The notes under the pieces were generated by a model. It worked only from the letters and a program-made list of their open reading frames with translations, was not told the origin of the DNA and did not search any database. A program made the translations under genes and the position numbers. Below are positions 7,252 to 14,147 of a DNA stretch of 21,668 nt, piece by piece (positions within the stretch are counted from its first letter, which is position 1; the number at the start of each line of letters is the position of its first letter). The DNA comes from JBJXHG01 sp046160865. GTDB taxonomy: Bacteria > Planctomycetota > UBA1135 > GCA-002686595. The stretch covers positions 1-21,668 of the forward strand of contig JBJXHG010000063.1 of assembly GCA_046160865.1 (NCBI GenBank), written 5' to 3'.

Positions 7252-7971
7252 ATGGCCGCAGGCAATCCAGGTCCCGTCGTTCCCGAGCGCTACGTCCAGG
7301 CGCTCGCCGGTCGGGATCCGATCGAGTCGCAGAAGAAGGCGCCGAAGCGTGTGAAGAAGCTCGTGCGCGGCTTGTCCGAGAAGGAGCTCGCCGCGCGCCC
7401 CGCGCCGGGCAAGTGGTCGATCAAGGAGATCATCGCGCACCTCGCCGACGGCGAGGTGATCCTGGGCTCGCGCTTGCGCTTCGTCGCGGCGATGGAGCGA
7501 CCCACGATCATCGGCTACGACCAGGACGCGTTCGTCGACAAGCTCGGCATCGCGCGCGTGAAGACGGCCGAGCTGCTCGATGCGTTCGCGGCCGTGCGCG
7601 GCGCGAACGTCGGCTTGATGAAGCGCTTGCCGCGCGAGACGTACGCGCGCGTCGGACTGCACAGCGAACGCGGCGAGGAGTCGATCCACACGATGCTCGT
7701 GATGTACGCGGGTCACGATCACATCCACGAGCGCGAGATCGAACGGCTGCGCGACGAGTTCGTCGCCGCGCGTCCGCGCAAGGACGCGGCGAAAAGCGGC
7801 GGGACCGACAAGCGCGACAAGAAGGCCGCGAAGAAGGCCGAGAAGGCGCTCGCGAAGCACGCCGAGAAGCTCGCGAAGAAGGCGCGGTCGGAGGGCAAGT
7901 CCGCGAAGCTCCCGAAGCACGACGCGCCGCCGAAGAAGAAGGCGAAGCCCGAGACCGTCGCGAGTCCGTGA
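7252..7971 (+). CDS. DinB-superfamily protein with Lys/Ala-rich basic tail
   Basis: A 239-residue protein. Residues ~15-170 form a DinB-like four-helix bundle, with P-G-K-W-S-I-K-E-I-I-A-H63-L-A-D-G-E (a family hallmark) and G-H155-D-H-I-H159-E-R-E-I-E. H63, H155 and H159 are the expected metal triad. DinB-fold proteins include thiol-dependent transferases and many uncharacterised metal-binding enzymes; no reaction can be assigned. Residues ~176-239 are an unusual tail rich in Lys, Ala and Pro (K-K-A-A-K-K-A-E-K-A-L-A-K and P-P-K-K-K-A-K-P), like histone H1 or AlgP tails, likely disordered and nucleic-acid-binding. The start is fixed by the Shine-Dalgarno, and the stop overlaps the next start. 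Confidence 0.85.
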   Translation: MAAGNPGPVVPERYVQALAGRDPIESQKKAPKRVKKLVRGLSEKELAARPAPGKWSIKEIIAHLADGEVILGSRLRFVAAMERPTIIGYDQDAFVDKLGIARVKTAELLDAFAAVRGANVGLMKRLPRETYARVGLHSERGEESIHTMLVMYAGHDHIHEREIERLRDEFVAARPRKDAAKSGGTDKRDKKAAKKAEKALAKHAEKLAKKARSEGKSAKLPKHDAPPKKKAKPETVASP

Positions 7972-8375
7972 AGCGGGAGCTGCTCAAGTGGGTGCTCGCC
8001 GTGGCGCTCGCGGGAGTCGTCGGGGTGCTCGCGATCGTCGTGATCGTGAACCTCGTGCGGCTCAACATCACGGCCACGGATCCGGGCGATCAGATCGCCG
8101 TCACGTCACGCGACAGCCCGCTGCGCGTCGGGCCTACGACACTGGTGATCGAGCTGCTCGACGCATTCGGTGAGCCACTTTGCCTAGACGTGAAGGTGCG
8201 CAGCGACGCGCTTAGGATCGAAGGTCCGGCGAAATACCGGGAGCCCTGCTTCTACGATGTGCCGGTCACCGCGCTGCGCGAGGGCCCGAGCACGCTCGTG
8301 ATCGAGCAATGGTGGAACGAGCACCGCTACCGCACGACGACGTCGGTTCCGATCGACGTGCTGCCGGCGGAGTGA
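7968..8375 (+). CDS. Small membrane-anchored protein, function unknown
   Basis: A 135-residue product starting at GTG 7968, which overlaps the preceding stop as GTGA, the usual sign of translational coupling. Residues ~6-27 form one transmembrane helix (L-K-W-V-L-A-V-A-L-A-G-V-V-G-V-L) after a basic K-R start, so the remainder should face the periplasm. The ~100-residue exterior part is predicted to be beta-rich with two cysteines (P-L-C-L and E-P-C-F) that could pair. I do not recognise a family. A longer frame extends upstream but runs antisense-like through the DinB gene, with Arg-rich composition. It is likely co-expressed with the DinB-fold gene. Confidence 0.7.
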   Translation: MKRELLKWVLAVALAGVVGVLAIVVIVNLVRLNITATDPGDQIAVTSRDSPLRVGPTTLVIELLDAFGEPLCLDVKVRSDALRIEGPAKYREPCFYDVPVTALREGPSTLVIEQWWNEHRYRTTTSVPIDVLPAE

Positions 8376-8396
8376 CGCGCGCGTCGCCGCGCGTCA
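8373..8396. terminator. Bidirectional hairpin containing both convergent stop codons
   Basis: TGACGCGCG (8373-8381) is the exact reverse complement of CGCGCGTCA (8388-8396), with a 6-base loop. The left arm begins with the TGA stop of the plus-strand gene, and the right arm ends with the TCA that is the TGA stop of the minus-strand DinB gene. It would form on either transcript. No T tract is present. Confidence 0.55.
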
Positions 8397-8888
8397 GCGA
8401 ACATAGCCTTCGCGCACAGCGTGGATGAAGTCGATGTACGGCGGCTCGGCGCCTTCGGCGCGCAATCCGCTCGCGATCTGCCCGCGGTGGTGCGCGCCGT
8501 GCAGGACGACGTGCATCAGCACGTCCTCGACGCGGCTCGTGAAGCGCTCGCCGCGGCTGTTCGTGTACGCGATCGTCGCGTCGAGCGCTGCGTCGTCGAG
8601 CGTCGCGAAGTACTCGGTCCACGTGCGTGCGAGCGACTCGATGTCGCTCTGGCACTCCGCGAGCGTGAGCGCGGGCCACACGGGCGTCGTGCTCGCGTCG
8701 CGACGCAAGCGCGCGAGCCACAAGCGTTGCGCACCGACCGCGTGCGCGAGCGTGCGCAGCGGTGCGTGCGCGAGGATCTTCACGTCCTCGGGTGCGCGTG
8801 CCGCCGCACGCGCGATCGTGGCTGCGGCTGCGCGGCTCGCCCAAGTGTCGTACTCGAAGAGCCGCCGGTAGTGCGCGATCCGGTCCAT
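8394..8888 (-). CDS. DinB-family protein
   Basis: A 164-residue protein with the DinB pattern throughout. It starts M-D-R-I-A-H-Y-R-R-L-F-E-Y-D-T-W-A, a typical first helix. A central L-A-H-A-V-G-A-Q-R-L-W-L supplies the first metal histidine. Near the end V-L-M-H-V-V-L-H-G-A-H-H-R-G-Q-I carries the hallmark H-x-x-x-H-R-G-Q. Length (about 150-170) is standard, unlike the tailed DinB protein at 7252-7971, which is only distantly similar. Family members are probably metal-dependent enzymes handling thiols or damage products; the specific role is unknown. The start at 8888 follows a -10-like box with leaderless spacing; an upstream extension of the frame is antisense to the 9001 gene and is rejected. 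It converges with the small membrane protein gene. Confidence 0.9.
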   Translation of the reverse strand: MDRIAHYRRLFEYDTWASRAAAATIARAAARAPEDVKILAHAPLRTLAHAVGAQRLWLARLRRDASTTPVWPALTLAECQSDIESLARTWTEYFATLDDAALDATIAYTNSRGERFTSRVEDVLMHVVLHGAHHRGQIASGLRAEGAEPPYIDFIHAVREGYVR

Positions 8889-8895
8889 GGCGCAG

Positions 8896-8901
8896 ACGCT
8901 A
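8896..8901 (-). promoter_or_regulatory. -10-like box, leaderless geometry, DinB gene
   Basis: On the minus strand TAGCGT lies 7 bases before the ATG at 8888. No Shine-Dalgarno is present and no good -35 is found 17 bases further upstream. Confidence 0.4.
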
Positions 8902-8928
8902 ACGCGTGGCGCGCTCGCGCGACACGGC

Positions 8929-8966
8929 CGCTCCCGCGAGGAAGCGTGGACACTCGCGCGGGAGCG
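8929..8966. repeat. Perfect 10-bp inverted repeat between divergent genes
   Basis: cgctcccgcg (8929-8938) and cgcgggagcg (8957-8966) are exact reverse complements separated by 18 bases. They lie between the DinB gene and the divergent peptidase-fusion gene, and the spacer contains the candidate -35 of the latter. It could be an operator for a dimeric regulator or an mRNA hairpin; which cannot be decided from sequence. Confidence 0.5.
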
Positions 8967-8992
8967 TGAGATATCTATCGCCTTCCCTGGAG
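8947..8992 (+). promoter_or_regulatory. Candidate promoter and ribosome site of the 9001 gene
   Basis: TGGACA (8947-8952) is one base from the -35 consensus. TATCTA (8972-8977) is the best -10, but the spacing of 19 is long; ATATCT at 8971 gives 18. A GGAG Shine-Dalgarno at 8989-8992 is 8 bases before ATG 9001. Unlike several neighbours, this gene has a real leader. Confidence 0.4.
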
Positions 8993-9000
8993 ACACCGCC

Positions 9001-12000
9001 ATGTTCCTCGCGCCGCTCTTCGCCGTCGTCTCGCTCCTCACACCGCGTACGCCGTCGGAAGAAGCGCAGACTCCGTACGCCAGGGCGTTCGCGCACGCGG
9101 ACGAAGCGGTGCGCGCGGGGAAGAAGGACGCCGGGACGCGCGCGCTCGTGCAGCGCGCGCTCGAGCTCGACCGCCGCTCGATCGATGCGTGGGAGCTCTT
9201 CGCGCGCTGGGCCGAAGCGGCCGGCGATCCCGACACGCAGGCCTTCGCGTTGCACCAGGTGTACCGCCTCGCGCGCACGCAGGAGCGCTCGAAGGACGAG
9301 CTCAAGTCGCTGGACGCGCGCGTGCGCGCGGTCGATCCGCTCGCCGCGGATCGGTTCGCGCTCGTGCCGCCCTTCATCGAGAAGCTGCGCGCCGTCGCGG
9401 CGCAATACGAGAAGGACAAGCGCCCGCACTCCGCGATCCGCGTGCACCGCGAGATCCTCGCGCTCGATCCCGACGACGAAGCGAGCGCGAAGGCGATCGA
9501 GAAGCTCGCCGCGGCGCCGGATCCGAGCCTCGCGGAGGATGCAAAGCCGAAGGACTTGCTGGCCGACGTCTCGGAGGAATGGATCCGCAAGTTCGACGCG
9601 AAGCACGCGACGTGGGCGGATCGCGCGAAGCTCGAGCGCGAGAACTACATCACGTACACGAACACGGGCTACGCGAACCTCGTGCGCACGGCCGAGGCGA
9701 TGGAGCAGATGAATGCGTTCTACCGCGAGTTCTTCGAGTTCGGCACGGAGGAACATCCGGGCACCGTGCCGCGCATCGAGCTGCACATCTTCCAGAACCA
9801 CAAGGACTACTTGAAGAACGGCATGAGTCCGGTCGAGTGGAGCGGCGGGCAGTTCACCGGCAGCGCGGTCGAGACGTTCATCGGCTCCACGTTCGAGGAC
9901 GCGCTCGGCACGTTGTTCCACGAGGCCGCGCACCAGTTCGTCAGTCTCGCGACGAACGCGGAAGGTTGGCTCAACGAGGGGCTCGCGTCGTTCTTCGAGG
10001 GCTGCCGCATCCTCTCGAACGGCACGGTCCTCATGAACCTGCCGGCGAACGACAACTTGTTCGAGCTCGTGCGGCGGATGAACGGCGGCTGGATGAGCGA
10101 TCACGAGGACGGCGTCGACCGCTTGAAGCCGGAGGACAGCAATCCGACCAAGGCGCCGACGTTCCGCATCGTGCTCGAGAACCGCTACACGTGGGGACCG
10201 CCGTGGTACGCGCCGACGTGGGGCGTCGTGTACTTCCTCTACAACTATCAGGACCCCGTCGACGGCCGCTTCGTGTATCGCCCGGCGTTCCGCACGTACA
10301 TCGACAAGACCGGCGGCAAGATGGGCGAAGGCGCGATCCGCACGTTCGAGGAGATCGTGCTCGCGAATCCGGTCCCGCCGCTCAAAGGCGTCGAGCGGCC
10401 GAAGAACGCGCCGACGTTGAAGCTGCCGAAGACCGTCGACGAGCTGACCGATGTCTGGAAAGAGTGGATGCTCGCGCTCTCGAAGGAGCAGACGGGCGAG
10501 CTCAAGGTCGAGCGCGCGTACTTCGCGTGGGCGCGCAACGCCGTACGTGCGAAGGATCCTGCCGCTGCGCGCGAGCACTTCGAGAAAGCCCTCGCGGCGA
10601 CGCCCGACGATCCGAACGTGAACCTCGAGTTCGCGGCGTTCCTCGGCGAGCGCAAGCAAGCCGATCGCGCGAGCAAGCTCGCGTTGCGCGGCATCCAGTT
10701 GCTCGAGGCGCAGTCGCCGCGCGATGAAGCGGCGATCAAGGCGGCGGAGCTGAAGCTCGAGAAGTGGGATCCCAAGCGCAAAGCGCACGCGACCGTGCGC
10801 GCCGAGCTCGTCGCTGCGCTGCGCGCGCTCGTTGCGCGCTACGAAGGCGTCGAGCGTCCGCGCCTCGTGATGGATCTCGCAGGGCGTTTCGGCACCGAGT
10901 TCGCCGTGCCGGAGTTGCTCGACGCGTACGCCGCCGCGTACCGCAAGGTGAACCAGTCGCTCGAGGTGTGGTCGCTCGCGTACGACGAGGCGAGCCTCGA
11001 CGGGTGGGCCGCGTCCGAGGCGAACGTGTTCAAGGCCGACGGGCGCACGCTGCGCTCGGACTTCGGCGCGTACTCGGCGGAGAACTACGACTACCGGATG
11101 CTGATGCTCGACACGATCACGTCGGGCGACTTCACGCTCGAGGCCGAGGTGCGGATCGAGAAGGGCAAGGCGACGCTCGCCGGACTCGTGTTCGGCGTGA
11201 AGGACATCAACAACTACCACGGCCTCTTGCTCCTGCCGGGACGCAAGAGTCAGGACGCGAAGAAGAGCGGCCTTTCCGACTCGGGCTTCATCGATCTCAC
11301 GACGTGCACGGGCGGCGCGAACTTCAAGATCTGGCGCCACAACCCGGTGAAGACAGCGGGACCGTCGACGGGCGCGGGTGGCGGCGGCTCGAGCGCGCAC
11401 CGCTTGCGCATCGACGTCGCGGGCAGTCTCGTCGACACGTGGTTCGACGGCGAGTACCTCTCGACGCAGGACTTCGGCACGCCCGACGTGCTGCGCGGCA
11501 AGCTCGGACTGCTCGTCGGCATGGGCGAGGCGCACTTCAGCGACATCCGCTTCCTCGCGCGCGCGCCGCGCGATCCGATCGCGCGCATCGAGCGTTCCAT
11601 CCGCATGGAGAAGTTCGAGAAGTCGGGTGCCGTCAGCGCGGACGGCAGCTACCTCGGCAAGGTTCCGCCGTGGCCGAAGGTGAAGAAGTGGGTGAAGGGC
11701 GAGCGCAAGTCGTGGGACGAGCGCAAGGGGCAGCCGCAGCTCTTCGTGCTGTGGAGCACGCAGCAGAACGACATCGTGGCGATCGACGCGTGGCTCAATG
11801 ACCTAGCGATGCGTTATGCCGACGCGCGTCTCGACTTCGTGTGCATGGCGTCGGTGAACGATGAAGCGAGCCTCGCGAAGTATCTCGAGACGCATCCGAT
11901 GCCAGGCAGCGTGTGTCTGGACGATCGCACGCAGGACGGCATCGGCGATTCGTTCACGATGTTCGCGATCGACCGCTTCAACTTGCCGCGGCTCCTGCTG

Positions 12001-12699
12001 CTCGATGTCGACGGTAAGGTCGTGTGGGAAGGGGATCCGGGCTTCACTTCGAGCGCGCCCTGGCGCTCGGGCGTCGAGACGTACATCGACGCGCCGCTCG
12101 CCGATCTCGTCGCGAAGCGCAAGCTGCGCGAGCTCGCGCCGTGGCTCGCGGCGTGGAACGAGAAGGCGAAACCCGCGCTCGCCGCGGGCGACGTCGCGAC
12201 GGCGCTACCCGTGCTCGCGCAAGCGCAGGAGTTCGGCAAGGGCGTGTCGGCGGACATCGACGCGGCCCTCGCGAAGCTTTCGATGCTCGAGGGCGCGCTC
12301 GCGAGCGTGGCGACGACGGCCGCGTCCTTTCAAAAGGACGAGGCCGATCCCGCGCTCGACGTGCTCGTGCAGTGGTGCGCGGCGCTCGGCAAGAAGATCG
12401 ACAAGAACGCGCAGTTCACGTTGAAAGGGATCAAGGACGGCAAGGTCGCGAAAGACTGGGCCGAGTGCCAGAAGTTGCTCGCGACGGTCAAAGCGAAAGC
12501 GAAGACGCCGGACAAGCTCGCCGCCGCGCAGGAGTGCGCCGCGAAGCTCGAGACCATGAGCGGCAAGTTCGTGAGGGAAGTGCTCGCGGAACTGAAGGCC
12601 GCGATCGAGAGCGGCGATCCGGCCAAGATGAATCAGGTGGTCGCGGATGCGCCAGCGAAGCCGATGAAGTGGTTGGTGAAGGAGTATTTCAGGTGGTGA
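9001..12699 (+). CDS. Exported multidomain protein: TPR-like, gluzincin peptidase, LamG-like, thioredoxin-like
   Basis: A 1232-residue protein. A hydrophobic N-terminus (M-F-L-A-P-L-F-A-V-V-S-L-L-T) looks like a short export signal. Residues ~25-190 are helical, TPR-like. The zinc peptidase has H307-E-A-A-H311 and W-L-N-E326-G, the HExxH plus glutamate arrangement of gluzincins, closest in my judgement to DUF1570-type proteins. A second TPR-like stretch spans ~500-580. Residues ~655-855 look like a concanavalin/LamG sandwich (D-F-T-L-E-A-E-V-R-I, then L-R-G-K-L-G-L-L-V-G). Residues ~910-1020 form a thioredoxin-like fold (F-V-L-W-S-T-Q-Q-N, then L-P-R-L-L-L-L-D-V-D-G-K-V-V-W-E-G-D) lacking the CxxC. 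The final 200 residues are helical and Lys/Ala-rich. The ATG at 9001 follows a GGAG site. Substrate unknown. Its stop is 34 bases from the stop of the convergent TIR-like gene. Confidence 0.85.
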   Translation: MFLAPLFAVVSLLTPRTPSEEAQTPYARAFAHADEAVRAGKKDAGTRALVQRALELDRRSIDAWELFARWAEAAGDPDTQAFALHQVYRLARTQERSKDELKSLDARVRAVDPLAADRFALVPPFIEKLRAVAAQYEKDKRPHSAIRVHREILALDPDDEASAKAIEKLAAAPDPSLAEDAKPKDLLADVSEEWIRKFDAKHATWADRAKLERENYITYTNTGYANLVRTAEAMEQMNAFYREFFEFGTEEHPGTVPRIELHIFQNHKDYLKNGMSPVEWSGGQFTGSAVETFIGSTFEDALGTLFHEAAHQFVSLATNAEGWLNEGLASFFEGCRILSNGTVLMNLPANDNLFELVRRMNGGWMSDHEDGVDRLKPEDSNPTKAPTFRIVLENRYTWGPPWYAPTWGVVYFLYNYQDPVDGRFVYRPAFRTYIDKTGGKMGEGAIRTFEEIVLANPVPPLKGVERPKNAPTLKLPKTVDELTDVWKEWMLALSKEQTGELKVERAYFAWARNAVRAKDPAAAREHFEKALAATPDDPNVNLEFAAFLGERKQADRASKLALRGIQLLEAQSPRDEAAIKAAELKLEKWDPKRKAHATVRAELVAALRALVARYEGVERPRLVMDLAGRFGTEFAVPELLDAYAAAYRKVNQSLEVWSLAYDEASLDGWAASEANVFKADGRTLRSDFGAYSAENYDYRMLMLDTITSGDFTLEAEVRIEKGKATLAGLVFGVKDINNYHGLLLLPGRKSQDAKKSGLSDSGFIDLTTCTGGANFKIWRHNPVKTAGPSTGAGGGGSSAHRLRIDVAGSLVDTWFDGEYLSTQDFGTPDVLRGKLGLLVGMGEAHFSDIRFLARAPRDPIARIERSIRMEKFEKSGAVSADGSYLGKVPPWPKVKKWVKGERKSWDERKGQPQLFVLWSTQQNDIVAIDAWLNDLAMRYADARLDFVCMASVNDEASLAKYLETHPMPGSVCLDDRTQDGIGDSFTMFAIDRFNLPRLLLLDVDGKVVWEGDPGFTSSAPWRSGVETYIDAPLADLVAKRKLRELAPWLAAWNEKAKPALAAGDVATALPVLAQAQEFGKGVSADIDAALAKLSMLEGALASVATTAASFQKDEADPALDVLVQWCAALGKKIDKNAQFTLKGIKDGKVAKDWAECQKLLATVKAKAKTPDKLAAAQECAAKLETMSGKFVREVLAELKAAIESGDPAKMNQVVADAPAKPMKWLVKEYFRW

Positions 12700-12733
12700 G
12701 GGTTATGGATGAACAGTGACAGCGCGCAAGTCT

Positions 12734-14128
12734 TTATTGATGTGTATGATTGACAATGCCGTGAATGTTGTTGAAGGCTTGGCGGACTTCTTCTGTGTTT
12801 CCTAGGAAGCGTCGCTCGATCCTGTCTTCGGCTACAATTTGTTCTGGAATTTCGAGGCCGATGCTTGCCTGTGCCTCAATTGCGTCAAAATAGCACTCAA
12901 ATGAATTTCCGGGTTCAATGGCCGCGGGCAGCTTTGTTCCCAAGCCGGGCGGTGGTTTTACGAAGTGGTATCCCCGCTTGTCGCCTAGCTGGAAATAGAC
13001 GTGCGCTAGGTACAGCGTTGCTGTCGAGGCATTCATTACCGAAACTTGAACGTACGGTGCTAGGTGTGGACCCGCGTACGCAGTTCTGGTCTTGACTCGA
13101 ATTTCATCCGCTACCGGAGCGGTGTTCGTGAAAGCCGCGGGTGGTGTGTGTGGTTCGCTGCGGATTTCAAATGTACCCGCCGTGTGCCATTGCACGCCGC
13201 TAAGGTCCACTGCGCACCCAGCTGTTTGCAGTCGCTGCGCTAGCTCCTGACGCGCAGCCGTTGAATTGTCCATTTTCACCATGTGTCGTCCATCGATATT
13301 TGAGAACGGCCTCAGGGATCCAACACACACCAAGATTGTTCGGGTCGGATGAATGCCAAACGCCATTCCTGCTTCAAACAGTACATTTGGGCGAGCTTGG
13401 CCCGTGGGCTCCCGCTCATGTTGCTTGTCGTCGTGCTTCACGAACTCCGGACGAAGATACGCAAAGTCGTCTGGTGTCAAGAGTACAACGACTGCCCGTG
13501 CTCGAGAGAACGCTTGCTCCAGAATCTGGCTGATCTGCGGGGCGGCGACATTTGTCCAGCGACTTGCCTCGTTCCATTCAATCGGCTTCAGGTCGATCGC
13601 ACGCAAGAACTGGAACAGCGCGTCATGAGCTTGGGCGTCTCGTCCGTGAACAACCCAAACAGTCCGTGGGTCTGTGTTTGCCCGGGAATTCACAGGCGCA
13701 TTCATTGTCGTTGCCTCGTTGTGTGTTGGTTCGGGCTCATGTCGATGCGTGCTCATGTGGCGTTCACCTTCCTGCGAGTCGGCACGTGGGGAGTCAATGT
13801 AACTGCGTGACGCTAGTATCAGAATACGTCGGATATGTGCAGCAGGAGTTGCCGGAGCGAATCCGGGAGTAGGGAGCAAGTGCTGTCGGCGGCGAGGATC
13901 GGGAGTATGACTCCACGTCTCCAGGGAGTTCTTGATGGATGCGATCGATGCGATCAAGCATCCATAGTCCGTAGATTCTAGTGACGCACGAAACGACTCA
14001 ACAGGAGGCAGGATGTCGACGAGCGAACGGAGCGCCGATGCCAAAGATGGATCGATATTGCGAGCTTCAGGCAGCGCATGCTGTCCAAAGGCGCGATCTA
14101 TGTATTCCACTATCTCTTCAAGCGTCAC
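12734..14128 (-). CDS. TIR-like (PF10137-type) nucleotide-binding protein, candidate immune effector
   Basis: A 464-residue protein in three parts. Residues 1-~120 form a helical N-terminal region I do not recognise. Residues ~156-305 are a TIR-like domain of the predicted nucleotide-binding type (CD-NTase-associated protein 12/Pycsar effector family): V-W-V-V-H-G-R-D163, E-W-N-E-A-S, A-R-A-V-V-V-L-L-T-P-D-D, R-P-N-V-L-F-E252-A-G-M-A-F-G. E252 is the expected NAD+-cleaving glutamate. Residues ~320-440 form a beta-sandwich-like C-terminus with an L-P-x-x-I-E-P-G-x-S-F-x-x-Y-F-D strand pair. The start is GTG 14126-14128, with GAGG eight bases upstream; M125 and M142 are weaker alternatives that would lose the helical part. 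Relatives deplete NAD+ when triggered by cyclic nucleotides or other ligands; that role is inferred. Lower GC than both neighbours suggests acquisition. The gene lies 19 nt behind topoisomerase VI-A. Confidence 0.88.
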   Translation of the reverse strand: MTLEEIVEYIDRAFGQHALPEARNIDPSLASALRSLVDILPPVESFRASLESTDYGCLIASIASIKNSLETWSHTPDPRRRQHLLPTPGFAPATPAAHIRRILILASRSYIDSPRADSQEGERHMSTHRHEPEPTHNEATTMNAPVNSRANTDPRTVWVVHGRDAQAHDALFQFLRAIDLKPIEWNEASRWTNVAAPQISQILEQAFSRARAVVVLLTPDDFAYLRPEFVKHDDKQHEREPTGQARPNVLFEAGMAFGIHPTRTILVCVGSLRPFSNIDGRHMVKMDNSTAARQELAQRLQTAGCAVDLSGVQWHTAGTFEIRSEPHTPPAAFTNTAPVADEIRVKTRTAYAGPHLAPYVQVSVMNASTATLYLAHVYFQLGDKRGYHFVKPPPGLGTKLPAAIEPGNSFECYFDAIEAQASIGLEIPEQIVAEDRIERRFLGNTEEVRQAFNNIHGIVNHTHQ

Positions 14129-14136
14129 GCTAATTG

Positions 14137-14140
14137 CCTC
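14137..14140 (-). promoter_or_regulatory. Shine-Dalgarno supporting the GTG start of the TIR-like gene
   Basis: On the minus strand GAGG (14140-14137) is 8 bases before the GTG at 14128. The site lies in the 19-base spacer right after the topoisomerase stop, so translation of the TIR-like gene from the same mRNA is plausible. Confidence 0.5.
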
Positions 14141-14147
14141 GCCGTTG

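Noticed and set aside
8899..11535. 878-codon minus-strand open frame
   Set aside because: It lies antisense to the HExxH fusion protein, is highly Arg/Glu/His-rich, and has no recognisable domain. It would also cover the divergent promoter region.
12700..12733. Terminator between the convergent fusion-peptidase and TIR-like genes
   Set aside because: No hairpin of more than a few pairs could be found in the 34-base gap.
12734..14147. CBASS or Pycsar operon
   Set aside because: The TIR-like domain belongs to the same broad family as Pycsar effectors, but no nucleotide cyclase or CD-NTase gene lies on either side, so the system cannot be called.
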